51,048 nt of DNA. Source: Bradyrhizobium lablabi. Its GTDB lineage: Bacteria; Pseudomonadota; Alphaproteobacteria; Rhizobiales; Xanthobacteraceae. The notes under the pieces were generated by a model. That model did not search any database. It worked only from the letters and a program-made list of their open reading frames with translations, and had not been told where the DNA came from. The DNA lies in assembly GCF_001440475.1 (NCBI RefSeq), contig NZ_LLYB01000128.1, positions 3,204-54,251 on the forward strand, read 5' to 3'. Below are positions 30,660 through 38,522 of this stretch, in pieces (position 1 is the first letter of the stretch; each line of letters opens with the position of its first letter). Made by a program: the position numbers and the translations under genes.

Positions 30660-32924
30660 CTACCACTTGAAGGCGAGGCTCGCCGTCACCCGGCGCCGAT
30701 CGCCGTAGAAGCAGGCGTTCGTCGACGAACAGTTCGCCACATAGGTTGTGTCGGCGACGTTGATGACATTGAGGGCCGCGCGCCAGTTCTGCCATTCGTA
30801 GTGGACGGTGGCATCGCCGAGCACCACGGAGGGGACGGGCATCAGGTTGATATTGTCGGCAAAGGAGCCGCCGATATAGCGCACGCCACCGCCGAAGCCA
30901 AAGCCGGTCAGCGGGCCTTCCTGGAAGGTGTAATCTATCCAGCCCGAGCTGAGTGTCCGGGGCGTGGCGGTCGGGACCTTCCCGATCACGGCCTGGTCCA
31001 GATCCTTGCTAACGAACAGATCATAGCTCGTGAACGCGCCGATCACCTTGAGGCCGGGGAATGGGTTGGCAACGGCTTCCAGCTCGATGCCGCGCGAGGT
31101 CCACTCGCCGTTCTGCATCTGCAGATTTGGCGGGATGCTATTGGGATTGGTGGTAAGCACATTTTGGCGCTTCAGGTCGAACAGAGCGACGCCGAAATGG
31201 CCATTGAAACCGTTGGGCTGGAATTTCAATCCGACTTCAGTTTGCTGGCCGGTCTCCGGCAACAGCAGCTGGCCGGAACTGAGCCCGATGATCGGATTGT
31301 AACTCGTGGCGTAGGAGACGTAGGGGGCAAGGCCGGAATCAAAGTTGTAGATCAGTCCGGCGCGTCCGCTGAACTTGCTGTCTTCGCGGCTTTGACCTGC
31401 GCCGATGTGGTTGTTGTTGTCGGTTGCGACCCAATCGTTGCGGCCGCTCAGTACGAGCGTAAAGCGGTCGAGCTTGATCTGGTCCTGCATGTAGAAGCCA
31501 AGCTGCTTCTGTGTAAGCGTCGTGTCCTGATAGGGAGCGCCGTTGAAGCGCGCCGTCGGTGTATAGACCGGGTTCAGGAGATTGAGCGGCGTGGCGCCGC
31601 CGAACCCTTGCCAGTCGTCGATTCTGTAAGTTTTGAGGTCCAGGCCGAACAGCGCGGTGTGCCGGAGAATGCCGGTGTTGAAGCGATATTCCAGCTGGCT
31701 GTCGAGATTGCCCTGATTGGCGATACCGTGGGTGAGGAAGTTGCCACGTGCCAACGAGGCCGTCGCGGGGTCTCCGTTGACATAGCCGAGGCCAAACAGC
31801 GTCGATAGCGTAACGTCAACATGGGCGAAGCGGGCGTTTTGCCGGAAGGTCACGTCGTCGGAGAGATTGCGCTCGAACTGGTAGCCGATCATCTCCTGCT
31901 CGCGCTTGAAGGTGTCGACACTGGGATCGCTGGCAAACAGGCGGGTCGGAATCCGGCCGAACGGCGCGTTAACGACGGTGCCAATATACGGCAGGAAGTT
32001 CTCGCTGCGAGTCTCCAACTTCGAAGCTGACGCCAGCACGGTGAATGTCGTATCGGCATCGGGCTTCCAGGTCAGCGACGGCGCGATGAAGTAGTTATTG
32101 TTGGGCGTGAAATCGACCTGTGTACCGCCGTTCTGGATCTGGCCGACCACACGATAGAACAGCTTGCCGTTTTCGGGTGCGGTTGCGACCGGGCCGCCAA
32201 AATCAAACCCGAAATACGCATTGCCGAAATTATTGACGCCGGTCTCAAGGTAGCGGATCGGCTCTACCGGGGGCGTCTTGCTGACCGCGTTGACGATGCC
32301 GCCGGGGCTGGAGCCGCCATACAGCACGGCGGAGGGGCCGCGCAGCACCTCGACGCGAGCGAGATTGAACGGCTGCAGCTTCCAGCTCGCATAGGACGTG
32401 TAGAAGAGCTGCAGACCGTCGAGGAACAGGCCGATATCGTCGGACTTGAAGCCGCGGATCAGGAACCAATCATTGCGGTTGTCCGCGCCGAAGGTGCCGG
32501 CGACAACGCCCGGCGTGTAGCGCAGGATCTCGTCGAACTTGCCGGGCTTCTGGTCGCGAATCTGCTCGCTGCCGATCACCGACAGCGACTGCGGTGTCTC
32601 CATGATCGGCGTATTGGTCTTGGTGCCCGCCATCGAGCGGCCGGCGACATAACCCTGAACGTCGCCGCGCGGGTTCTCGACGAAGCCGACTCCACGCTGC
32701 GGCTGCGGCCGGTTGGATTGCGCGGTCTGCGTTGCTCTCCGTGTTTGCCGCCGCTCTGGCGCGGCAGCGCGACGGCGCGCCTCCGGCGCTCCGACGACCA
32801 CGGGGGGCAACGACTGTGCCCCGGATTGCGAGGAGCTTGACTGTGCGAACGACGCCTGCGGCCACAACGCCAATGCGGATACGGTCGCCAACGCGGCGAC
32901 CTGCAACAAATCACGAGACTTCAA
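30660..32924 (-). CDS. TonB-dependent siderophore receptor
   Basis: This 754-aa outer-membrane receptor has a signal peptide (residues 1-27, ending ASFAQ), a plug domain (~105-230: ETPQSLSVIGSEQIRDQKPG, RGFKSDDIGLFLDGLQLF, RVEVLRGPSAVLYGGSSPGG) and a 22-strand barrel to the final aromatic FKW. The YGDRRRVTASLAFKW end and a late cysteine pair (NCSSTNACFYG) are typical of hydroxamate/ferrichrome-type receptors; the exact siderophore is unknown. The start is TTG 32924 with a weak GGGG site. An ICE-like iron box lies about 120 bases upstream. PepSY and small membrane genes follow in one operon. Confidence 0.93.
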   Translation of the reverse strand: MKSRDLLQVAALATVSALALWPQASFAQSSSSQSGAQSLPPVVVGAPEARRRAAAPERRQTRRATQTAQSNRPQPQRGVGFVENPRGDVQGYVAGRSMAGTKTNTPIMETPQSLSVIGSEQIRDQKPGKFDEILRYTPGVVAGTFGADNRNDWFLIRGFKSDDIGLFLDGLQLFYTSYASWKLQPFNLARVEVLRGPSAVLYGGSSPGGIVNAVSKTPPVEPIRYLETGVNNFGNAYFGFDFGGPVATAPENGKLFYRVVGQIQNGGTQVDFTPNNNYFIAPSLTWKPDADTTFTVLASASKLETRSENFLPYIGTVVNAPFGRIPTRLFASDPSVDTFKREQEMIGYQFERNLSDDVTFRQNARFAHVDVTLSTLFGLGYVNGDPATASLARGNFLTHGIANQGNLDSQLEYRFNTGILRHTALFGLDLKTYRIDDWQGFGGATPLNLLNPVYTPTARFNGAPYQDTTLTQKQLGFYMQDQIKLDRFTLVLSGRNDWVATDNNNHIGAGQSREDSKFSGRAGLIYNFDSGLAPYVSYATSYNPIIGLSSGQLLLPETGQQTEVGLKFQPNGFNGHFGVALFDLKRQNVLTTNPNSIPPNLQMQNGEWTSRGIELEAVANPFPGLKVIGAFTSYDLFVSKDLDQAVIGKVPTATPRTLSSGWIDYTFQEGPLTGFGFGGGVRYIGGSFADNINLMPVPSVVLGDATVHYEWQNWRAALNVINVADTTYVANCSSTNACFYGDRRRVTASLAFKW

Positions 32925-33042
32925 GGTTCGACCCCAACCTGCGAGCGACTTTGTCGCGCCTTCCCCTGTTCAGCGGCGCAACGCTTGGACGCATACGCGA
33001 CGGAGTTCGATTCCTCTAATGGAAAGGCTCTTAGAGGTCTTC

Positions 33043-33057
33043 TTAGAAAGCTTCCAA
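33043..33057. promoter_or_regulatory. ICE/Irr-box-like dyad
   Basis: TTAGAA (33043-33048), AGC, TTCCAA (33052-33057) is one base from the dyad TTAGAA-N3-TTCTAA that underlies the iron control element bound by Irr in Bradyrhizobium. It sits in the divergent gap between the TonB receptor gene (minus) and the pseudo-protease gene (plus), so it could control either. Irr control of siderophore receptors is established for the genus; this site is inferred. Confidence 0.45.
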
Positions 33058-33219
33058 GAAATGCTCCGTACACTGTCGATTTGCCCATCGACACTTGAAA
33101 GCTGTGGCGCGGGAACGCTCGGCAATCGTTGCTGCCTCCCCATCAGGCTAGTTCCCCAATGCGATCCGAACTCCCAGATTGAAGTCAGAATCCAGCAGTT
33201 CTCGACGGGAGTTTTCGCC

Positions 33220-34095
33220 ATGACTGATCCAGCCGCTCCAATCCTTCCCTCGTTATCCTCAGCCCTTGCCGATGTGGTCGCCCGGACAAAATCCGCGGTC
33301 GTCTCGGTGCATTCCCATCGCTCGCGAGCCTCCGGCTTTCTCTGGAAGCCCGGCTTGATCGTGACGGCCGATGAGCCCCTGGCCGATGAAGGCGATGTCT
33401 CGATCAGGTTTTCCGACGGATCGGAACGGCGCGCGAGCATCGCCGGACGCGATCATACGACCGACATTGCCCTGCTGCGCGTCGATGGTGGAAACAGTGC
33501 GCCGGTCGCGCTTTCATCCACCGTCCCGGATCTCGGTTCGCTGGCGGTCGTCGTTGCGGCCGAGCAGGGCGTTCCGACGGTGGCGCTCGGAATGATATCG
33601 CTGGTCGGCAGCCGCTGGCGCAGCATGCGGGGTGGGGAGATCGATGCAAGGATCGAACTGGACGCGCGACTGCGGCGCCGTCACGAGGGCGGCCTTGTCA
33701 TCAATGCTTCTGGAGAAGCTGTTGGCATGGTCGTTCAGGGCGTGAGACGGGTCCTTGTGATTCCCAGCGCCACGATCGAGCGGGTTGCCGCAAGGCTTGA
33801 AACCCATGGCCGTATCGCGCGGGGGTATCTTGGCGTTGGTTTGCAGCCCGTCGAACTCGACGATGGCCTCGGCGCTATGGTGATGAGCGTCGACAGGGCA
33901 GGTCCTGCGGCTGCCGCCGGCATTCGGCAGGGCGACATTATCGTTGGGTGGAACAATGAGAAGCTCTCCGGCGTCCGGTCTCTGCTACGATCCCTCGGCC
34001 CGGAAAGCATCGGCTCGGTCGTCGACGTCGCGATCAGACGCGCCGGCGAGCTGGTTCAGGTCAGGCTCACGATCGGTGAAAGGCCAGAGGCATGA
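33220..34095 (+). CDS. S1C (HtrA-like) pseudo-protease with PDZ domain
   Basis: This 291-aa protein has a trypsin-like HtrA domain (residues ~15-195) and a PDZ domain (~203-286: GYLGVGLQPVELDD, AAAGIRQGDIIVGW). The active site is broken. Where HtrA has TNNHVV, this reads TADEPL (His to Glu52). Where HtrA has GNSGGPLVN, it reads RRHEGGLVIN (Ser to Glu156). Only the Asp (DHTTDIALL, Asp82) is kept. No signal peptide is seen, so it is probably cytoplasmic. Its stop overlaps the start of the LuxR-type gene (ATGA). It is therefore likely a ligand- or peptide-binding partner of that regulator rather than a protease. Confidence 0.85.
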   Translation: MTDPAAPILPSLSSALADVVARTKSAVVSVHSHRSRASGFLWKPGLIVTADEPLADEGDVSIRFSDGSERRASIAGRDHTTDIALLRVDGGNSAPVALSSTVPDLGSLAVVVAAEQGVPTVALGMISLVGSRWRSMRGGEIDARIELDARLRRRHEGGLVINASGEAVGMVVQGVRRVLVIPSATIERVAARLETHGRIARGYLGVGLQPVELDDGLGAMVMSVDRAGPAAAAGIRQGDIIVGWNNEKLSGVRSLLRSLGPESIGSVVDVAIRRAGELVQVRLTIGERPEA

Positions 34096-34469
34096 ACGAC
34101 GCGGCGTCGCCGGTGATCGTGGTCGCGATCGAGATCGCAGATGCGGCGATGGCCGACCGGCTCGCGTCGCTGCTCAGCGGCGTAACCGGCATTCGCCTGG
34201 CGGCACCAGGAGAAGAAGCGGCGGTCGCGCTCGTCTCACGCGACCATCCGACGGTCATGGAGCCGGCCGAGATCGATCTTACGCCGCGCGAACGCGACGT
34301 GCTCCTGCTGTTGGCAGAGGGCGCATCGAACAAGGCCATTGCGCGACGGCTCGGAATATCCGTTCATACCGCAAAATTCCATGTCGGTTCGCTGCTGGAC
34401 AAGCTCGACGCGACCGGCCGTACCGATGCGGTCGCGCACGCGGCACGGCTCGGTGTGATCAACCTGTGA
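34092..34469 (+). CDS. LuxR-type HTH regulator with reduced receiver-like N-terminus
   Basis: This 125-aa protein has a complete LuxR/GerE helix-turn-helix at residues ~62-125: IDLTPRERDVLLLLAEGASN, then KAIARRLGISVHTAKFHVGS. The N-terminal ~55 residues (VIVVAIEIADAAMADRLASL...) look like the first and last elements of a receiver domain with the phosphorylation core missing. Phosphorelay control is therefore unlikely. Translation is coupled to the upstream pseudo-protease by an ATGA overlap, which suggests the two proteins act together, with the PDZ protein sensing or sequestering. Confidence 0.85.
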   Translation: MNDAASPVIVVAIEIADAAMADRLASLLSGVTGIRLAAPGEEAAVALVSRDHPTVMEPAEIDLTPRERDVLLLLAEGASNKAIARRLGISVHTAKFHVGSLLDKLDATGRTDAVAHAARLGVINL

Positions 34470-34486
34470 CCTGACGTGTTGAGGTT

Positions 34487-34993
34487 CTATCCGTGCGGCT
34501 TTTGAGGCTTGTGGCCTGACTGGCCCGGATGATTGTGCTTGTTGTGCTGGCTCTCCTGGTTGAGGCCGCCGCGGCTCACCGCAAACTCGGATTGACGGCC
34601 CTCACGCTTGGCGATGTTTGCGCCGCCATCGCGTTGCGTCCGCGCGATGTCATCCTCGACCTGTCTGGCATCCGGAACATCAGGCTTCCTTTCCAGCATG
34701 CGCAGCTGCTGCTCATGCGTCTTCTTGCCCTGCAGCGTTGTTTTCCGCGGGCCGCAATCCCGATCGTTCTGCGGCGGCCCGCGCCGCCGGTCGCGAACCT
34801 CCGCCTTGTCGATGCCGCCCTGAGCGTTGGTGTCGTTCTCGATGTCGCCCTCGAAGGTATTGGCGCCTTCGAACTCCTCCAGTTCATCCGGCGTCACCTG
34901 CGCCATCGCGGTGCCTTTCGAACCGCCGATCAGCGGATTGCGATGCAGATCGGCGTTGGTCGGCCGGCTCAGTTTCACGTGCTTGGAGCTCAT
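34487..34993 (-). CDS. Hydrophilic, probably disordered protein, 168 aa
   Basis: The start at 34993 has GGGAGGAG upstream. The protein has no hydrophobic segment and is dominated by charged and polar residues (EEFEGANTFEGDIENDTNAQ; RDRRRGPPQNDRDCGPRK; ESQHNKHNHPGQSGHKPQK at the end), with a His/Lys/Pro-rich tail. A short semi-ordered part is MAQVTPDELEEFEG. Such proteins in rhizobia are often stress-induced. It follows the 60-aa Gln/Asn-rich gene by 17 bases in the same direction, and a possible EcfG-type promoter precedes both. Confidence 0.7.
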   Translation of the reverse strand: MSSKHVKLSRPTNADLHRNPLIGGSKGTAMAQVTPDELEEFEGANTFEGDIENDTNAQGGIDKAEVRDRRRGPPQNDRDCGPRKTTLQGKKTHEQQLRMLERKPDVPDARQVEDDIARTQRDGGANIAKREGRQSEFAVSRGGLNQESQHNKHNHPGQSGHKPQKPHG

Positions 34994-35010
34994 GATGCGC
35001 TCCTCCCTCG

Positions 35011-35193
35011 CTAGCGGTTCTGCTGATGGCTCTGATGGGTGGTATTCTGGGCGGTGTTGCCCTGCTGGCCCTGCTGCTCCGGATCTTCGATACGGCCGCG
35101 ATCCTTCCGGGCCTGATGGGCATTGCCGGACTTGGGATCACCGGTACCCTTGTGACTTTGATTATCCTGCGGGACGGGCGGAGGCTTGGTCAT
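35011..35193 (-). CDS. Gln/Asn-rich small hydrophilic protein, 60 aa
   Basis: ATG 35193 is selected because GGGAG lies six bases upstream. The 60-aa product is entirely hydrophilic: MTKPPPVPQDNQSHKGTGDP, then KSGNAHQARKDRGRIEDPEQ and a QGQQGNTAQNTTHQSHQQNR tail. It has no hydrophobic core and is expected to be disordered, as hydrophilins and desiccation-response proteins are. It is the first gene of a two-gene unit with 34487-34993. The frame is open to 35235, but the extra residues lack a ribosome site. Confidence 0.6.
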   Translation of the reverse strand: MTKPPPVPQDNQSHKGTGDPKSGNAHQARKDRGRIEDPEQQGQQGNTAQNTTHQSHQQNR

Positions 35194-35233
35194 TGCGGGC
35201 TCCCGTTGTTGGTTCGCTTTGTGCTGCGAGGTC

Positions 35234-35259
35234 AACGCGCGGCGAACCGCGAGGGTTTC
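35234..35259 (-). promoter_or_regulatory. Near-consensus EcfG-type promoter
   Basis: On the minus strand GAAAC (35259-35255), 17 bases, CGTT (35237-35234) differs by one base from GGAAC-N17-CGTT. It would start transcription about 30 bases before the 60-aa hydrophilic protein gene. The match is weaker than at the three perfect sites in this window. Confidence 0.35.
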
Positions 35260-35364
35260 TGGCCGATTTTTCGGGAACTACATCGCCGGAGTTTCACGGA
35301 ACTTGAAGGTCCGGCCGCGATGTCCTAAGCAGCGGCCGCAGCGATTTCCTCCTTTCAGACCCCC

Positions 35365-36987
35365 ATGATCCGCCTCGATAACGTCAGCAAGCAAGTCGGC
35401 CACCAGATCCTCTTCATCGAAGCTTCCGCAGCCCTGCAGAAGGGCGAGAAGATCGGTCTCGTCGGCCCGAACGGGGCAGGCAAGACCACGCTTTTCCGGA
35501 TGATTTCAGGGCAGGAACTGCCGGATGAAGGCCAGGTCTCCCTCGATCGCGGCATTACCATCGGCTATTTCAGCCAGGATGTCGGCGAGATGTCGGGCCG
35601 CAGCGCAGTCGCCGAAGTCATGGACGGCGCCGGCCCGGTCAGCGTCGTGGCGGCCGAGTTGAGGGAACTCGAGGCCGCGATGGCCGATCCGGATCGCGCC
35701 GACGAGATGGAAGATATCATCGCGCGCTACGGCGAGGTGCAGCACCGCTTCGAGGAGCTCGACGGCTATGCCCTCGACGGCCGTGCGCGTGAGGCGCTGT
35801 CGGGTCTTGGCTTCAGCCAGGAGATGATGGACAGCGATGTCGGCGCGCTCTCGGGCGGCTGGAAGATGCGGGTCGCCCTGGCGCGCATCCTCCTGATGCG
35901 GCCCGACGTGATGCTGCTGGACGAGCCGAGCAACCATCTCGACCTCGAAAGCCTGATCTGGCTGGAACAGTTCCTGAAGGGATATGAGGGCGCGCTGTTG
36001 ATGACTTCGCACGACCGCGAGTTCATCAACCGCATCATCAACAAGGTCGTCGAGATCGACGGCGGCACGTTGTCGACCTATTCCGGCAATTACGAATTCT
36101 ACGAGCAGCAGCGTGCGCTGAACGAGAAGCAGCAGCAGGCCCAGTTCGAGCGCCAGCAGGCGATGCTGGCCAAGGAGATCAAGTTCATCGAGCGCTTCAA
36201 GGCGCGCGCTTCCCACGCGGCGCAGGTGCAGAGCCGGGTCAAGAAGCTCGACAAGATCGAGCGCGTCGAGCCGCCGAAGCGGCGGCAGACCGTGGCGTTC
36301 GAATTCATGCCGGCGCCGCGTTCGGGCGAGGACGTCGTCAGCCTGAAGAACGTCCACAAGGGCTATGGCAGCCGCAGTATCTATCAGGGGCTTGATTTCA
36401 TGATCCGCCGCAAGGAGCGGTGGTGCGTGATGGGCATCAACGGCGCTGGCAAGTCGACGCTGTTGAAGCTGGTGGCGGGCTCGGCCGAACCCGACGACGG
36501 CACGGTGGCGATCGGCGGCAGCGTCAAGATGGGTTATTTTGCGCAGCACGCCATGGATCTGCTCGACGGCGAACGCACCGTGTTCCAGTCGCTGGAAGAT
36601 TCCTTCCCGCAAGCCGGCCAAGGCTCGCTGCGGGCACTTGCGGGCTGCTTCGGCTTCTCCGGCGACGATGTCGAGAAGAGGTGTCGGGTGCTCTCGGGCG
36701 GCGAGAAGGCGCGGCTGGTGATGGCGAAGATGCTGTATGATCCGCCGAACTTTCTGGTGCTGGACGAGCCGACCAACCATCTCGATCTCGCGACCAAGGA
36801 GATGCTGATCGGCGCGCTCTCCGAATTCGAGGGCACCATGCTGTTCGTCTCGCACGACCGGCATTTTCTGGCGGCGCTCTCCAACCGCGTGCTGGAGCTG
36901 ACGCCCGACGGCATCCACCAGTATGGCGGCGGTTATACCGAATATGTCGCGCGCACCGGGCAGGAAGCGCCGGGATTGCGCAGCTGA
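35365..36987 (+). CDS. ABC-F family ATPase
   Basis: This 540-aa protein has two ABC cassettes and no membrane segment. Cassette 1 has Walker A GPNGAGKTT (~33-41), signature LSGGWKMRVALAR and Walker B MLLDEPSNHLD. Cassette 2 has Walker A GINGAGKST, signature LSGGEKARLVMAK and Walker B LVLDEPTNHLD. The linker (residues ~240-310) is a charged helical pair (EQQRALNEKQQQAQFERQQA), the P-site interaction motif of ABC-F translation factors. It probably acts on stalled or initiating ribosomes. The subfamily (YbiT, Uup or EttA type) is not certain; the length fits YbiT-like members. Confidence 0.92.
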   Translation: MIRLDNVSKQVGHQILFIEASAALQKGEKIGLVGPNGAGKTTLFRMISGQELPDEGQVSLDRGITIGYFSQDVGEMSGRSAVAEVMDGAGPVSVVAAELRELEAAMADPDRADEMEDIIARYGEVQHRFEELDGYALDGRAREALSGLGFSQEMMDSDVGALSGGWKMRVALARILLMRPDVMLLDEPSNHLDLESLIWLEQFLKGYEGALLMTSHDREFINRIINKVVEIDGGTLSTYSGNYEFYEQQRALNEKQQQAQFERQQAMLAKEIKFIERFKARASHAAQVQSRVKKLDKIERVEPPKRRQTVAFEFMPAPRSGEDVVSLKNVHKGYGSRSIYQGLDFMIRRKERWCVMGINGAGKSTLLKLVAGSAEPDDGTVAIGGSVKMGYFAQHAMDLLDGERTVFQSLEDSFPQAGQGSLRALAGCFGFSGDDVEKRCRVLSGGEKARLVMAKMLYDPPNFLVLDEPTNHLDLATKEMLIGALSEFEGTMLFVSHDRHFLAALSNRVLELTPDGIHQYGGGYTEYVARTGQEAPGLRS

Positions 36988-37000
36988 GCGGGAAGACTTG

Positions 37001-37369
37001 TCACAGGCGCTCGAACGTATCGGCGTTGGTGCTGATTGAACGCCACCAGCTCAGCTTCTCTCGTCTGCCGGCAGCGCCCTCGGCCGTGGCCCTGACCACG
37101 CTGTCGGCGACGACGAACCACATCGTTTCCATTTTCCCGTCGCGCAGCAAACCCGTGTAGGAGACCGCGGCATCTCCCGCTGCCGTTTCACCGCCGGCGA
37201 CAAAGCTGATGCAATTGCCCTGATGGATACCGACGACGGGAATTTCCTGTCCGTAGAAGCCGCTGTCCTTCAGGGCGGTCTTGAAGGTGCCGCTGATCCT
37301 GCGATTGGCATCGTCGGTAATGTCAACGATGGAGCCGTATTGATTTCGCCATTTGCCCTTCCACGTCAT
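37001..37369 (-). CDS. Avidin/streptavidin family protein without signal peptide
   Basis: This 122-aa protein follows the avidin barrel in order: W-x-G-x-W-x-NQYGS at residues 3-13, ISGTFKTAL (25-33), VSYTGLLRDGKMETMWFV (69-86), KLSWWRS (105-111) and the end STNADTFERL. By comparison with streptavidin it keeps Asn9, Ser13, Trp84, Trp109 and Asp117. It has Phe29 in place of Tyr43, Tyr71 in place of Trp92, and no Trp79 equivalent, so biotin affinity may be low or the ligand different. Known bradavidins are exported; this one has no leader. A perfect EcfG-type promoter lies just upstream. Confidence 0.82.
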   Translation of the reverse strand: MTWKGKWRNQYGSIVDITDDANRRISGTFKTALKDSGFYGQEIPVVGIHQGNCISFVAGGETAAGDAAVSYTGLLRDGKMETMWFVVADSVVRATAEGAAGRREKLSWWRSISTNADTFERL

Positions 37370-37397
37370 CGGTGCGTCCCTTCCGTCAACGCCGACT

Positions 37398-37422
37398 AAC
37401 GAAAGCAAACGCTGGATGTTCC
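37398..37422 (-). promoter_or_regulatory. EcfG-type general-stress promoter of the avidin-like gene
   Basis: On the minus strand GGAAC (37422-37418), 16 bases, CGTT (37401-37398) matches the known alphaproteobacterial consensus GGAAC-N16/17-CGTT exactly. The predicted start is about 20 bases before the avidin-like ATG at 37369. No other plausible promoter was noticed in this 100-base gap. Confidence 0.65.
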
Positions 37423-37469
37423 GCCTCGCACGAGGCGGGTTCCCGGGCTCTGCGCCGGTCCATGGAACG

Positions 37470-38444
37470 CTATTTGCGCACCAGCGGGGCGATGACCTCG
37501 ATCTCGTTGGTCCAGATGCCGCCGGAAAAGTTTTGCGGCAGCCGTGCAAACTGCTCTGATGTATCGACGCCGCTGGAAAATTCGCCGCCACGATAGGGGC
37601 CGAGTACGAAGACTTCGCTGTTGGCCGCTTTCATCCGGTTGAGGAAGCGATCGGGCCACCCCCACATCCACGGCGCGACGTTGATCGGCAGCATGACCAT
37701 CGCGTTGCTGCAGGCCTTCGGCACCAGGCCGGTCCAGCCGTAGCCGATGTAGCCGAGCAGGCAGCTCTTGATGGTCGCGCGCGAGATTGTGCGGATCTCC
37801 GGCAGTCGCTTGCGCACGGCATCGACCGGCTCGTCGCCGCCATAGACCATGATCTGCACGCGGCGCTCGGCGGGCAGCTTGGCCAGCACGGCCGCCAGCT
37901 TCTCCCCCTCGGATGCATCGCGGCTCTTGACGTTGATCAATAGCCGCGCCTGCGGGAAGGTTGACAGCACCTCGGCGAGCGTCGGCATCTGGCCGACGCC
38001 TTTGCCGCGGAAGGGAAAGGTCTTGCCGCCATCGGCGGTATAGCCATGAGCGATATCGAGCTTCTTCAGATCGGCCATGGAGTGTTCGCGCGTGACGCCT
38101 TGCCCGTCGGTGCGACAATCCAGCGTCCAGTCGTGAAATACGGCGAACTCGCCGTCTGTCGTCGGGTGGACATCGAGCTCGACGATATCGGCGCCGGCCG
38201 CAAAGCTCGCCCGCATCGAGCTGATTGTATTCTCCTGATATTCGTGCGTCGGAGGCAGCATCCTTGCCGCCGTGCAGGTGTCGTTCTTCAGGTCGCGTTC
38301 GTCGAAGCGCTGCGCCATGCCGCGGTGGGCGAGCAGGACAGGCTTGCCGTCACGGTGCTCGGTGAGAAGATTGGTATTGTTGAGGTAGATCGCGGCCGCG
38401 ATAATGGCGATCGCCGTCGCGGCATATCTGAGTTTCTTGTTCAA
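37470..38444 (-). CDS. Glycerophosphodiester phosphodiesterase family protein
   Basis: This 324-aa protein has an N-terminal membrane anchor or uncleaved leader (residues 5-22) and a GDPD domain. The family residues are present: LAHRGMAQRF (His-Arg-Gly), QENTISS (Glu-Asn), DIVELDVHPTTDGEFAVFHD with Glu, Asp and the second His. A cysteine-containing insert lies between HRG and ENT. It would cleave glycerophosphodiesters into glycerol-3-phosphate and an alcohol, outside the inner membrane. An 88-base gap separates it from the next minus-strand gene upstream (dienelactone hydrolase-like). Confidence 0.9.
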   Translation of the reverse strand: MNKKLRYAATAIAIIAAAIYLNNTNLLTEHRDGKPVLLAHRGMAQRFDERDLKNDTCTAARMLPPTHEYQENTISSMRASFAAGADIVELDVHPTTDGEFAVFHDWTLDCRTDGQGVTREHSMADLKKLDIAHGYTADGGKTFPFRGKGVGQMPTLAEVLSTFPQARLLINVKSRDASEGEKLAAVLAKLPAERRVQIMVYGGDEPVDAVRKRLPEIRTISRATIKSCLLGYIGYGWTGLVPKACSNAMVMLPINVAPWMWGWPDRFLNRMKAANSEVFVLGPYRGGEFSSGVDTSEQFARLPQNFSGGIWTNEIEVIAPLVRK

Positions 38445-38522
38445 GGCTTGCCCCCGCGTGAGAGGCGCATTCGCTAGGCAGCATTTCTGTTCGATTTGCG
38501 GCGGAGAGCGCTGCCGGCTCCG

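Noticed and set aside
35506..36918. Antisense open frame of 470 codons opposite the ABC-F gene
   Set aside because: The composition is His/Asp/Leu-rich, typical of reverse-frame artefacts, and the ABC-F protein has all its motifs.
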